The notes under the pieces: generated by a model | The model's input: only the letters and a program-made list of their open reading frames with translations | Told to the model about the DNA's origin: nothing | The model's database searches: none | Program-made: the position numbers and the translations under genes | Shown here: one piece after another, positions 48,801-60,210 of the stretch | Layout of the letters: every line of letters starts with the position of its first letter | Position numbering within the stretch: position 1 is the first letter of the stretch | Assembly (NCBI RefSeq): GCF_000003815.2 | Contig: NC_049986.1 | Coordinates: 12,430,089-12,494,088, forward strand | Reading direction: 5' to 3' | Source: Branchiostoma floridae | Lineage: Eukaryota > Chordata > Leptocardii > Amphioxiformes > Branchiostomatidae | DNA length: 64,000 nt

Positions 48801-51800
48801 AAACAAGCCATAACATGGCTTCAATCAATTAGGGTTAAGTAAATTTACCATTGAAATAATTGTGCAATTGGCTTTTTTGAGCATGTATTTACTTATTAGT
48901 GTTGTCTCAGATTAGGTAAATACATGTAATGATATTAAAATTCTGCATTACACCTATCCATGGTGCTGAATTACACTGTCACTGCCATCCCTGTCCCTGG
49001 TGCTGAATGACATTCACACTGACACTGCCATCCCTGTCCCTGGCGCTGTATGACATTCACAATGCCACTGTCATCCCTGTCCCTGGTGCTAAATGACATT
49101 CACACTGACACTGTCATCCCTGTCCCTGGTGCTGAATGACATTCACACTGACACTGTCATTCCTGGCCCTGGAGTTGAAAGACAACCACACTGACACTGC
49201 CAATGGCATCACTGTCCCTGGTGCTGAATGACATTCACACTGACACTGCCATCCTTGTCCCTGGTGCTAAATGACATTCACACTGACACTGCCATCCTTG
49301 TCCCTGGTGCTGAATGACATTCACACTGACACTGTCATTCCTGGCCCTGGAGTTGAAAGACAACCACACTGACACCCTGTCCCTGGTGCTGAATGACACT
49401 CACACTGACACTGCCATCCCTGTCCCTGGTGCTGAATGGCATTTACACTGACACTGTCATCCCTGTCCCTGGTTCTGAATGACATTCACACTGACACTGT
49501 CATCCCTGTCCCTGGTTCTGAATGACATTTACACTGACACTGCCATCCCTGTCCCTGGTGCTGAATGGCATTCATACTAACACTGCCATCCCTGTCCCTG
49601 GTGCTGAATGACATTTACACTAACACTGCCATCCCTGTCCCTGGTGCTGAATGACACTCACACTAACACTGCCATCCCTGTCCCTGGTGCTGAATGACAC
49701 TCACACTGACACTGCCATCCCTGTCCCTGGTGCTGAATGACATTCACACTAACACTGCTATCCCTGTCCCTGGTGCTGAATGACACCATTGATGGCACTC
49801 GGTGACAGTCAAACTTACTAATATAAGCATTTATTTCACCTGAATATGGATTGTTCCATTTCCAGGACTTTCTCAAATAGCTCCAGTGCTGATGCCCAGT
49901 CTTTCTTGTCCATGTAAACTGCCCCAAGTGTCTGCATGGGAATAATGATGCTTGGGTGCAGTTTATTGACCTTGTGAAGGTTTGTTGCCATGGCTATTGC
50001 TTCTTTTGTGTACTGAGTGGCCTTGTCAATGTTGCCCAGTTTCAAGTGAGTGTATCCCAGGTTGGAAATGGAACTGACCATCTCGGGAGCTTCTCTCCCT
50101 GTGCCACAAAGAAAGAATCTTATTAGTGGATAATACCACACAATCAATTTTTTTGTCTAGAAAAACAAAACATTAAAGCTTCTTACCAATAGTTAGAATA
50201 TATGAGTAAATATCATTTTGGGTTGGAAGTTCGCCTTTTACAGAAAAGTTGCTTCAATGTATTGTCTAATTCTAGGTCAAAAGTCATTAACATGCATTGG
50301 CATAATACCGGTCATAAGCCTTATACCGGTCGATTAAAAATAGTGGAACTTAAAGAGATCTACACATGCAACAATAGTTATTTCTGAGGTATGCACACTT
50401 CAGACATCTAGGTGTCCAATACATAATTTACAAAGCATCGATAACAATGCATTCGAAGACAACAAGGCCAAAAGTTTTCAGGTCATTTTCGGGGCAGGCG
50501 AGCTCGTCGTGGGACAAACACACTGTCACGTTCATCGCTAGATTTGTAGATAATAATCACATGTGCTCACGGCACAAGACGAGCATGATTCAACAGCAAT
50601 CTTGAATTTCTTTTGGTGACCTACAACTCGTGTAAAAGTGTGAGGAACCGTTGCATAACAGCCCGCATCTACGGCTGAATGGGTCAAATGGAATGTACGC
50701 CGCCATTTTCCCGCCATTTTTAATGCTACGGCCAGCAGTAAAGTTTTACGTCATAGCGGTTGTGACGCACCAAAATTAAATGAAAATTCTTGTCATTATA
50801 CGCCCATTTTCTCATGACTTTTTGTATGCTCATGCAGATTTTTGTTTTGTGCAACTACTAACAGGAAAGAAAGGGACAACAGAGGATGAATAAAGGTACA
50901 TAGCGGCAGTTAATTGTGCCGTGTTTCGTTCGACCGGTATAGTGCACCCCCTTCCAACCACGCGCCCGTTCTCCGTGCAATTCCGCGGTGTGTTCCAATT
51001 ACGATATTATGTTTTTAGCAGGACCAGAGAGACAAAATAATTTACACAGAAGAAGTGGCAAAGGTAAGCTGTAACAGCAACATGTAACTGGAGAAAATGA
51101 TGCGTTGATCATTTGCCAAATTAGCATTGCTTGAGAAATTGCAGTAAACCGACCGGTATTATGCCAATGGATGTTAAAGCAACTTGACAAAACCTGCCTT
51201 TAAAAACGGCTTGTCTCATCTGCAAGGCCTTTTCCATCATCTCCAGTCCCTCCTCACTCCTCCCTGCTTGGAGAAGAGAACTGCCGAGGTCATTGTATGC
51301 CCCTGCAACTTTCAGGTTATCATCACTTCCATAGACATGCAGGAACATGTCTAAGGACTCACGGTGATACTTTTCTGAATCCTGTAGGTGACCAAAGTCA
51401 TCCAAACAGTTGGCAATACTGCCTAGGACACTTGCAATCTCATCTGTCTTTCCCTCTGTTCCGTAGAGAATATGAAATATCTCAAGCGCCTGGAAGTATT
51501 TGGAGACACAGTCGAGATTCGACCACTGGGACTGCTTATCTAGATTAGCTAGGGCAGTCAGCTGTGCAGCTATACTAGGGTGAGCAACGTTCTCTCCCAC
51601 AACAGATTTGAACATTCTTAAAGACTCTTGAAAACATCTTCTTGCCTCCTTAAAGTTTGCCATCTCACGATGGATGCTCCCCATGCCAGAGAGATAGGTT
51701 GCAGTTTCAGAATGAGCTCTGTGCAGGCCATACATCTTCTGGGCTGCTTCTAATGCTTGGCTTTCCAGATCCAGTGCAGTATTGTAGTCACCCATGTCCT

Positions 51801-54800
51801 TGTATACTGAAGCCATGCCATGCAGAGTATGCGCAATGAATTCACAATCTGAATCATCTTTTTCAGACAAACATTTTCTTAGCTTGAGGGCTTCTCCATA
51901 AGCTTCAAGGGCCTGATCAAACCTGTCAAACATGTGATTAATGTGTCCGAGAGCATGCAGAGCTGTAGCTATGTACTCACTGTCACCTTTAGAATCATTT
52001 CTCCACAGTGCCAGGGCTTGCTGGTAATGTTCCATAGCCTTGTGCTGGTCCCCCTTACCTCTGTAGGCATTTCCAAGGTTGTAATGACAGACCCCCAGAT
52101 GATGTGTCATGTCAAGAGCTGAGTAACTTGTCTCAACTTGTTGAATGTCTTCCTCAAGAAGGGCAATAGCTTCCTCGTACTGTGACAGACGCAGAAGGAT
52201 AAGAGACCTAGTTCTTGCACTAGTGTCCAGCAAACAACCCTCCATCAAGCTTTCTGCTGTCACATCCTTATCTTCACTTTCAGTCTTCTTCAAGATAGCA
52301 GACATCATTTCTTCAAGGGGGAGGACGGTCTGGTAGAAACGTACAAGAACACTTTTAGGCAAGACATCGGTAAGTTCACGAACCACACGACTACAGGTTT
52401 CTTTCGTTCTCAGCTTGTCTATCCGTTTCAAGGGAGTGATGTCATCACTTTGGCTGTCGTTAGAGAGATAGGTACGGAGTCGTAGCTCTGTTGCAATGCT
52501 GACTGCTACCTTCAGATTCTGCGATGCCACCTTGGTGAGAAGATGCTTGTCAACCATCTCCTCAATGATGTCCCAGGCTGTCTTTGCCTCCAGTGCATAG
52601 AAAAGTCCCAAACCGCTGACAACCATACTGGGGAGACGATAGATTTCCTTCTTCACCTGGAAAAGCTTTCCGTCTTCATCCTCTTTCAAGGTAGTCTTGA
52701 AAGACTGGAGAATTTCCTTCAAAAAGGTCATGGCTCTTTCACAACCTAACGTCTGAACCTCTGCCTCTGAAGCTTGGGATTCTACATTTGCAGATTCTTC
52801 TTTATTGGGTTTGATCCCTGGCGCTGGCTTGTGGCATGCTGAAGGATTCTTGGTGTTCAGGGTTTGCTGTACTAACTGTTCATACTCTTCAACCAGCTTC
52901 TTGTCCCCGGCTACGTGTGCCACAGTTCGCAGCACTTCGTCTACATGGAAGCCGTATGTTTCAGCAGAGACTGTGGTTTGCAGAATTGCCATGTTGGTTG
53001 GAGTCCTGAAAATGTAAAAAAAAGGAGTGATGGAGCAAAGCATAGATTAGAGCATCACTTTGTGCAAGGCTGGCCCTAACTGATGTACATTCTGTACATG
53101 TTTTTAAGATAAGATCACAGTTCTGTTGAGCCCTAAGGTGATGGAAACACCAATAGTGATGCAATTAGTTTCTCTATCAACTGAGAGCTTTGTGCCTTAA
53201 GACAAGAAAATTCATCACTTTACTTCCAACTTGTGATTCCTTCTGGTAGTTAATCAAATCAAACATTGATTATTATTCTTCACAGTCAGAACATGGCATC
53301 TGGTTTGGAAGCTTGTAATGAGGGTGACAAAAAACATACTTTGGAGAAATAATTGCATAATACTTGCTTTACATGATTCCCCAACAACAATGTTGTTTGC
53401 AGGCTACAGTGCTAGCTTCCAAATTGGTTTCAGTATTCATTGTGACAGAGCAATTATCAACCTTTATTATAATAATTGGATGCAGCTGCCAAGAGCTCAA
53501 GAAAGGTAGACGTATGATTTTTTCATTGCCAAATGCAAGCCAATAAATAAATAGAATTTTTGATAGTTCAATACCATAAGAAGGGTGCAAATTTGGTCCA
53601 AATGCCACAATACTTTCATTGAATAACAATATCATTGTTGAAGATAACAAAGAAACATGCACATTTACCAATCTATACAGAACTTAAACGGAATCTATCT
53701 CACTACTTGGATGTCTAACCCTCATCAACACATAATCAGAACATTTTTTGTCTCATAAGCACTTTAAACACCAGCTTCTCATTGATGTAGAATAATTATA
53801 ATATACCTGATTAGCTCAAGAGCTGGTTTGCCACAGTATTCTGGCCGACCAAGTGGAGTTTTGGAAGCCCCCGGCATGGCACCATCAAAGGCAAAGCCTC
53901 TGGGTCCAGTGTCGTAGAACCAGTCACTTTCAGGGCCATCTGGAAATGAAATATCACATTCTACTATATGATTTTGCTTATTGCTTTAGGGCATTAGGGG
54001 ATCAACAAGTACAGCATACAGGATTTGATTTTCATTTCAGTACCATTTCTGATTTGTAAATGATTTCTCAATGCTGATGAGTAACACTTTAGAAGGTAAT
54101 TTAAATTAATTATGATTATTTATATTCAGCCTTACCTGAATAAAAGTCATTCAAAGATTTTATGGCAACTGCTGGGAGAATAGTTTCACCAAGGTCTATC
54201 ACCTGAAGTAAGAAAAAATAAAAATTTACAAATACAGTCAAGTGATGGTTTCTAAGAGGACCACCTGGCTAATGTGACCAGTTTCTGGTGGTCCATTAAT
54301 ATTAGGTAATTTTCCAATTGACACAAACACTAAGATTGTAAGAATCCTGTGCTATGCCTCTTATCTGTCCACATACATGTAGACCAGATTTTTGTTTCAA
54401 TTTGGCAGTGTTGACTGTATGAAACCATACGAGAAGTTCATACAGTTCAACATTAAAATCAATTTAAGGTTATCAGATGCTAAAGCATTTGCCTACACCA
54501 TGAATAAATATCTACCTTTTTGATATAACTAGCAGTCTACTACAATAGATATGAAATCTGGCCATGTTTAGCTTAAGTGTCACTGTCTATATGCACCACC
54601 TGAGATAGAAAAACAACTGTTGTAGCAGACACAAGCTCAAGGTTGGTACATTGGCATCCATTCAGAAACATAGCTATTGAATAACTCTATGAATTAACAC
54701 ATGATATCAATAGGACAAACTTCTTCACAGTAAGACTGTCAGGTAACCTTCAGATGAAGAAGTCTTGTCAGGTTTCTGAAGTACTGACGGTTCTCCTTGC

Positions 54801-56355
54801 TGTCTCCTCCCTCCTCCAGCAAGATGGCGAACTCAAAGTCAGAGTAAGGTGTGGTCTCTTCCCGGGCCAGGGAACCCAGGCCAATGATGGCGTACTTGCA
54901 TGGAGGCTCTCCTAAGTCTTGAACTGATGCTTCCACCATCGACCGGATAAGACCTTCACACAATACAGAAACCTCAGTTTTACTTTGTAGTATTGGTAAT
55001 GTGACTGCATTAATTACAATTACATTCTCACATTAAGTTACGCAATTGCTTGTACTTATCAAGGCTTGAATATAAGACTAAATCTATTACTTATACATGA
55101 AGTTTGATCAATTCAACCATTTAGGGATGGACTGAAAAAGGCATTAGAAGATGGGAGAGAAAATGATGATTTTGAAGTACTGTAACAATTTTTTGGGCAA
55201 TTTTCTTTGTTTATGCAGTGCAATGCTTTTATACCTCTTACTCAAACTTCTTCAATTCGTATCAAAATGATAAAGTAAGTTTTTTTCTTCTTTTTGCTAT
55301 TTCCACAACTCAGCCCTCTTGATTGTTAAAGTCCCTTAATTGTGTTTGAGTTCTAACCATACTGGGATAGAACCATATGCTGATAAATTAATGTAACTTG
55401 AAGTTGTCTGCATCATACCTGAGATGTCAGCAGCAATCTGTCTGTAGATACTCCTGATAGCCTCAGCTCTGTCAAGTTCATGCTCTGTGTCATAGCGGAT
55501 GGCGTCAAGTTCATCAAGCTTCTTTTGACATTCTTCACGGATTTGTAGCAGTTTTGTCTTGGGGTCAACATCCATGGGACCGGCATGTGTCTCTTTCCAT
55601 CCTCCCACAAGATTCTGAAGAAAGAGCTTTTCAAGGTTCCTTATGCTGGTCCGTATTTCTTTAATCTCCTCGTCTTGTTTTGATCGCACAATAGCAGAAT
55701 TGTAGAGAGCAACAGCATTTACTGTCCATGTGCCCATCTGTTCTAAGTCAGCTAAACTTCGTTCTTGGAAGTTCGTATCTTTTGTTTGCTTTCCTTCATT
55801 CTCTGTGCAATTTTGCCTGCTCTCATCTTGCTTCACACTTACCGTTTTCTCTGACGCAGAGATTGGGTTAACTGCGGGTGTTAGATTCTCCTTTGAATTC
55901 TCTTTGGCTGGTGAGAAAAAAGCATTGTTGACTCGAGCATAGAACACATTGCCCAGGGCACGAAGGGCAGCAACCGTCTGAGGGTGGGAAAACTGATGAT
56001 GGACGAGTTTAAGGGCCGAGGCGAAGTTTCTCTCAGCTCGGTCAAATTCCCCCTCAGTTAGAGCAGTTTGCCCTGCTTCGAAGTGGTCTTCATAGGTGGG
56101 ACTGTTGTGAAAGTAACAATACAGTTTAATAGGAAACAGGACGACTTTGATACAGGCCTATATAGGCATTGATTAAGAAGATGATACTTTTATCCCAGGT
56201 CATTAACCCCATGTACCTCATAGAATGATGTACTGATGACTTTGATCTCAGAAATATGGAATATTCAACATGAGGCAAAATGTTACGTCAGTCACTTACT
56301 TGTATTTTTCCCCACACTGGCTCACCACGCCGAGAGCTTGAGGCTCTCCGGCCAT
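39778..56355 (-). CDS. Large nucleotidyltransferase (DUF294/GlnD-like)-TPR-ARM protein, uncharacterised
   Basis: Exons on the minus strand: 56355-56300, 56101-55419, 54953-54748, 54202-54136, 53939-53807, 53005-51198, 50098-49840, 48653-48506, 48243-47262, 46277-46073, 45527-45344, 44806-44626, 44350-44265, 43848-43598, 42648-42447, 42079-41960, 41521-41341, 39887-39778. They join in phase to 1,953 residues. Residues 20-90 are TPR-like; 200-245 are a charged helix. Residues 247-380 form a Pol-beta-type nucleotidyltransferase with [17 protein letters not shown] (GS at 273-274, acidic pair D285/E287), then a GETILP segment and [19 protein letters not shown]. About 20 TPR units follow (roughly 650-1570) in NPHP3/kinesin-light-chain style, with [18 protein letters not shown] and [13 protein letters not shown] examples. 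From about 1578 the protein is ARM-like. The catalytic motif looks intact; substrate unknown. One GC-AG intron follows exon 6. Confidence 0.85.
40304..40494. mobile_element. 191-bp MITE with long internal palindrome
   Basis: The ends TAATAATAAAGGGTTAATGC and its near complement (GCATTAACGTTATTA) enclose arms that share GGTGTATATGGTGAGATAAT in inverted form. The short loop carries GAGCGTAGCGAACGAGGCG. It lies in the last intron of the NTase-TPR-ARM gene. Confidence 0.7.
40600..41172. repeat. 163-bp tandem repeat, three copies plus a remnant
   Basis: The marker CTGCTGGGACA occurs at 40604, 40767 and 40930, an exact period of 163 bp. Each unit contains CAATAAATTTGAAGGAATG and GATCAAGATCGGTTTCAAGG. 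A truncated piece of the unit start reappears near 41150-41168. High identity between copies suggests recent expansion. It lies in the last intron of the NTase-TPR-ARM gene. Confidence 0.8.
43022..43620. repeat. 38-bp minisatellite that duplicates an exon/intron boundary
   Basis: About 16 copies. On the minus strand the unit is ATGGTGTTCAGCACCAAGGA followed by CAGGTATGTTTTATATAG. The first copy (43598-43620) is the end of the 251-bp coding exon and holds its phase-2 splice donor, GACAG then GTATGT; the remaining copies form the start of the intron. Every unit thus carries the same donor sequence and an AG before ATGG. Confidence 0.85.
46481..47005. mobile_element. 525-bp terminal-inverted-repeat element
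   Basis: The left end AGGTCTACTATGCAGTTATT and the right end AATAACTGCGTAGTAGACTT are inverted copies over about 33 bp with a few differences. The interior is GC-richer than the intron around it. It lies between the 47262 and 46277 exons of the NTase-TPR-ARM gene. No clear target duplication. Confidence 0.65.
48955..49790. repeat. 43-bp minisatellite in the NTase-TPR-ARM gene
   Basis: About 19 copies of a unit like CCCTGTCCCTGGTGCTGAAT plus GACATTCACACTGACACTGC. It begins about 50 bp downstream of the exon end at 49840, in the intron. Its core CTGTCC-TGGTGCTGAA is shared with the 38-bp array at 43 kb and the repeats at 61.7 kb. Confidence 0.85.
50246..51185. mobile_element. About 940-bp terminal-inverted-repeat element next to a splice donor
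   Basis: The right arm (51151-51185) reads GACCGGTATTATGCCAATGG then ATGTTAAAGCAACTT. The left arm has AAGTTGCTT, an extra 30 bp, and then AACATGCATTGGCATAATAC ending CCGGTC at 50313. The element ends only 12 bp inside the intron that follows the large exon 51198-53005. No transposase. Confidence 0.65.
51196..51198 (-). other. Probable GC-AG splice donor of exon 6
   Basis: The exon ends TTTTTAAAG and the intron begins GCAGGT. A GC donor here gives phase 1 and joins exactly to the next exon (GG AGA GAA) as FKGREAPEM, keeping the TPR repeat. The nearby GT (AAAGGCAG/GTTTTG) would leave phase 2 and break the frame. Confidence 0.6.
54748..54953 (-). other. Nucleotidyltransferase catalytic exon
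   Basis: This 206-bp exon carries the G-S-x10-D-x-E signature of Pol-beta-fold nucleotidyltransferases (GLGSLAREE...[10 protein letters not shown]). The same layout occurs in GlnD-type PII uridylyltransferases and the DUF294 family. The surrounding exons add the substrate-side segments. All acidic positions needed for metal binding that can be judged from the motif are present. Confidence 0.7.
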
Positions 56356-56519
56356 TCTCAGGCCTGGAACTTGTCTCCTCTTGGCAGAATTTACAGGCAG
56401 AAGTACTGAGATTCTGTGAACATTTAAATCAAACATACAATGATGTAATTTATCTCAACCTTTCATATGACAAATTTTACTAAAGTAAGTTTGCAACTAG
56501 AAAAAATCTGGAAATATCC

Positions 56520-57245
56520 AATCCTATGTGTACTTGAAATAGGAGAAGCCCTTACCGGTGTTAAGTCCCACCCCTATCTTGGAGTACAACTGTCCGACGA
56601 TTTGCGGTGGGACACCCATATCAACCACGCCACTAGCAAAGCTGGTAAGGTCCTAGGAGTCATTCGGCGCAACTTGACCCATTGTCCATCTAGGGTCAAG
56701 GCCACTTGTTACAAAGCGCTGGTACGGCCTCACTTGGAATATAGTGCCATCGTCTGGGACCCGTACACCAACAATGGGATACAGGCGGTGGAGGCCGTCC
56801 AGCGCAGGGCAGCCCGAGTGACCCTAAATGACTACCGGCAGACTAGCAGCGTGACACAAATGCTTTCAGACCTGCAGTGGCGCCCTCTCTCCGAAAGGAG
56901 GAGGAACGCCCGCCTCACCTTTTTCTATAAAGTAGTCAACAATAATATTAACATAGACGCCAGCAATATTCTGAAGCCTGCCCAAGGGCGCACCCGGGGT
57001 AGTCACGACTTCAAATATCAACACATATTTGCACGCACCGATATCTACAAACATTCTTTTTTCCCACGCACAATTCCCGAGTGGAATGCCCTGCCTGGCA
57101 CGGTTGTAAGCGCTCCCAACGTTGAGCACTTCCGTGCCAGGCAGGCGGCCTGCCCGCCCTAACCCGGGAGCCTCAGCTCCCCCCCCTACTTTTGCCCCTC
57201 GCGGGGTCATTTGGGGGTATCCTATGCAGATGCAGATGCAGAAAT
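56520..57245 (+). mobile_element. 5'-truncated CR1/L2-like LINE, 3' end of reverse transcriptase ORF
   Basis: The open frame to 57162 encodes the C-terminal part of a LINE reverse transcriptase: HPYLGVQLSDDLRW, GVIRRNLTHCP, a YKALVRPHLEYSAIVWDPY block, QRRAARVTLNDY and a terminal IPEWNALPG. The 3' tail is ATGCAG repeated. It differs from the LINE at 18 kb in sequence and in tail type, so two families are present. It lies just upstream of, and antisense to, the first coding exon of the NTase-TPR-ARM gene, possibly in a 5'UTR intron (acceptor-like CACAG at 56414). Confidence 0.87.
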
Positions 57246-57277
57246 AGATGTGAAATAAATATACTATGGATCAAATA

Positions 57278-57551
57278 TACCCTGGGAGCCAGCCAGGATC
57301 GGGCAGCTAGGACAGTTTATTCGGTGGCCCAAGACAGTCGGGCCCGCCCGATCTCCTATTAGCGCCCCCGGGAGTTTATGAGGTCCACCTGCCCAGCCCT
57401 TATCCAAGGGACATTGTTTAGGGTAGCGATAACTCCTTCAGGCTTTATTAATAAACTCCCCGGTGCGCTTACGTGAGATCGGCGGGCTGACTGCCTTGGC
57501 TCCCCGAACAAAACTCGCTAGCTAACCCGGTCCTGGCTGGCGCCCAGGGTA
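57278..57551. mobile_element. 274-bp MITE with 9-bp target-site duplication
   Basis: The ends TACCCTGGGAGCCAGCCAGG and CCTGGCTGGCGCCCAGGGTA are inverted repeats with two differences. Flanking 9-mers GATCAAATA and GGTCAAATA match 8 of 9. The interior has further inverted GATCGG-GGC motifs. It sits 30 bp after the LINE tail. Confidence 0.78.
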
Positions 57552-58549
57552 GGTCAAATAATGAGGAATCTCTCTTTCTAATAAAGGTTAGGGTAATGTC
57601 TTATTGACTGACTGCCAAAAGTGAAGAAAAACATTCCTTGTTGACAGAATATAAGCCTCTGTCAACAGCTAAAAAAATCCTTATGTTATGGGGGAAATTT
57701 CTGTGTGGAACTCCGAATACGTCATCTGCTCTGCTGTTCCTCAGGCAGTCATAATTTTCTGGAGAGAAAACATCACTGAGCTTCTATTGGCACGTAATTG
57801 CAAGTCGCTCACATGCCAACTACACCCACGTATACCTTCAGAAGCATTTGACAGACTTCCGACCGATCACCCACGTCGACAAGCATGCATACCTATCCGC
57901 TGCAGGCCTGCCTTGACTAATAGTAATTGCCCCTCCCCATTTAGGCCTAGCCGCCCTCATGGATTTCTGCCAGGGCCCGGGGTCCCGCAAACATAATTTT
58001 TACATCAACTTCCAAATTCCTAGTCCCCAGAAAGCGAAAGAAGAATGAAAATACTTCTACCTTTAGTACAATAACACATGGAGTCATAAACTTGTATCAC
58101 AGCGGCCAAGATAGACTCGCAGCTCTGAAAAGTTCGCGATTCCAGGACAGACGTGACCGTAACAAAAAGTTCCTAGCAACTTCCGGGTTCAGTGGCAGGT
58201 CAAAAGTTAGGTAGAACATACCATTTTTCGAAAATAATAGGGGTGCAGTCGGAATGTATGACTTGGCGCGATATGGCCTTGTGGTACGGAATGTGATTTT
58301 AGAGTGATCAAATCATCATATTCATAACCTCAGAACATGAAATGGCAGGATATATGCCAAATAACGTCAGAGAAAATTTATGTGTTTCAGAATGACATGG
58401 CTTTAATACACCTGCTATTGTATTGACTCATCAGGTGCCAGTGTCAATAACTGTTAACATGTTTTTGGCAATTGACAAATCAGTTGTTACCAACATCTGA
58501 CTGAATGCAGTTGAATGCAGACAGCGCTTAGAAGCAATTATTTTAGCAT
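57552..58549. other. Possible promoter / 5'UTR region of the NTase-TPR-ARM gene
   Basis: No coding exon was recognised. Around 58060-58200 a GC-richer patch reads on the minus strand like a 5'UTR exon ending in ACTAAAG/GTAGAAG, which could splice to the acceptor at 56414 upstream of the ATG at 56355. This is an inference from splice-like sequences only. Confidence 0.3.
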
Positions 58550-59873
58550 CTACCAGATAGAGTCGATTATAGTTTTAACTGCCTTCCAATCCATCGTGCC
58601 ATTACTGGCTTTAGATGGCAAATCAGTTTCCACACACCAAGAATCCCAGGCTATTGCCAGAACAGACAATAGCTGACTTGGTATCTCAAAATACCTATTC
58701 AATTCCACCTGTACCTTGCATTCCTCGTGGGCCAAGTTACAATTGCTGTTTCAACAATGATGATTGGAGGCTTGAGGATTATTTCTGAATGTACATATTT
58801 TCATCTCATGCTTGTGTCTGAATAACAATTACTCTTTGTCAAACCAAGAGGGAGCATGAGATTTATAACTCTTTTGGGAATGTTCGTATAAAGCGTGTAG
58901 ACTCAGATTCACATGAGGAACATGCCGCCTTTCATGTACTTGGATAAAGGCCAATAAATGTTACTGGGGGTACACTGAAAATGTGAAAACATGAAATGAC
59001 TGTTCTAGCTGTGGTGTAACACTGTCTATATTCATTAACTTCAAAAGCATTTCCACAGTACAGGGCAAACGATCTTTATCTAGTTGTATGTACTTGGGCC
59101 AGGATCTTATAAAGGTAGCAAAACAGATGGCAGACATGTTTGTTGTGGAGAACTTACTGCTGACATGCTAAAGCAGACGATAAGTGACAGTTACATGCTG
59201 TAGGAGAATAAACACCAGAGACACTTAGAGTTCCATTTAAAGCACACCAGTCTTTATTCAGTGCAAGCTTACAAAATCAGAACACACAATCAGACAGAAA
59301 TCAGACATAATGACACATCAGTAGTCAAATTTAGATCAGACAGGGGTCAGACAAATGAGGCATAAGTGGTCAAATATAGATTATGACAGTTCATTTTAGA
59401 ATTACTGAATACATCAAGAATACGAGCGATTGCTGTTGTTGTTTACATCCGGGGTATTCAGCGGTTGTTGCCTACCAGGACGTCAGTAGATTGGATTAAA
59501 AATTGACATTTAAATTAGCAGATCAAATTACCGGTTAATATGTAAATCAATCGTTTGCCAAACACGTTCTTTTTGCCTACCACTGCGTCACCGTGACGTC
59601 AACGCGATCGCTCGTATTTTCAGCATGTACAACATCATATGGACCATCGCAGAATTACTGGACTTGACTCATATTTGTTCAAAAGTTTAACATATTGTTT
59701 ACAACTACAAACTCACACTACCTTCATGATTGCATACTCATGCACAGGAAGTAATTCTACTGTTTCCCATGGGCCATTCATTCCTGTCTTATAGTCCAAA
59801 ATATAATCTTTGATAGTCTTCAAGACTCTTAATTTTATAGCACAGTCATCTTCAGGTATTGTTGAAATTATTC
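58550..59873 (-). CDS. Unrecognised gene, two 3' exons
   Basis: Two minus-strand exons, 59873-59717 and 58745-58550, join in phase through a good donor (GTAGT/GTGAGT) and an ACAG acceptor into 116 codons ending at TAG. The protein reads like real coding sequence: a Lys-rich helix (KLRVLKTIKDYILDY), GPWETVELLPVHEYAIMK, then HEECKVQVELNRYFEIP, SQLLSVLAIAWDSWC and the terminal DWKAVKTIIDSIW. No domain was recognised. The 5' part was not found; the first exon needs a phase 1 partner. It could also be a pseudogene fragment. Confidence 0.4.
59419..59618. mobile_element. 200-bp candidate MITE
   Basis: AATACGAGCGAT at the left is the exact complement of ATCGCTCGTATT at the right. The interior is GC-richer than its surroundings and has a second inverted pair (CCTACCA / GACGTCA motifs). 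It lies in the intron of the unrecognised gene. No clear target duplication, so confidence is modest. Confidence 0.45.
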
Positions 59874-60000
59874 CTGTATATAGAAATATATATTATAGAC
59901 ATTTTCCAGTGTTCAAAGAGTGTAGATTGCAATATTTTTTCGACACAGAAAGAGTGCTCAGGCAAGTTACAGAAGATAACTGGCCACCTGGTCAATCTGG

Positions 60001-60006
60001 TTTATT
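60001..60006 (-). terminator. Polyadenylation signal of the Cys J1-crystallin-like gene
   Basis: TTTATT on the plus strand reads AATAAA on the minus strand about 205 bp after the stop at 60211-60213. The 3'UTR in between shows no SECIS-like ATGA/AA/GA hairpin, as expected for a Cys version. Confidence 0.5.
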
Positions 60007-60210
60007 GCTTTTGGCAGAAACTGTTCCCACATAGTTGAGAGTATGAGGGCATAGCAACGTTAACCGTGTTTAGAAAAAAACTCTGGATTGGTCTGTCTCT
60101 TTTACACAAACCTTCAAACACTTGGTACCCAACCTAGTGACCACCTGGACAAGCATAGGAACATTCTAGATCTAGATGGGTACACTGATGGCTGATAGTG
60201 GTCGCTGTTT

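Noticed and set aside
43022-49790. Regular repeats considered as CRISPR-like arrays
   Set aside because: Units are contiguous tandem minisatellites without unique spacers, in a eukaryotic gene.
59980-60035. Minus-strand ATG reading MWEQFLPKAINQIDQ as first exon of the unrecognised gene
   Set aside because: It overlaps the polyadenylation signal of the neighbouring J1 gene, and no donor gives the phase needed by the exon at 59873.
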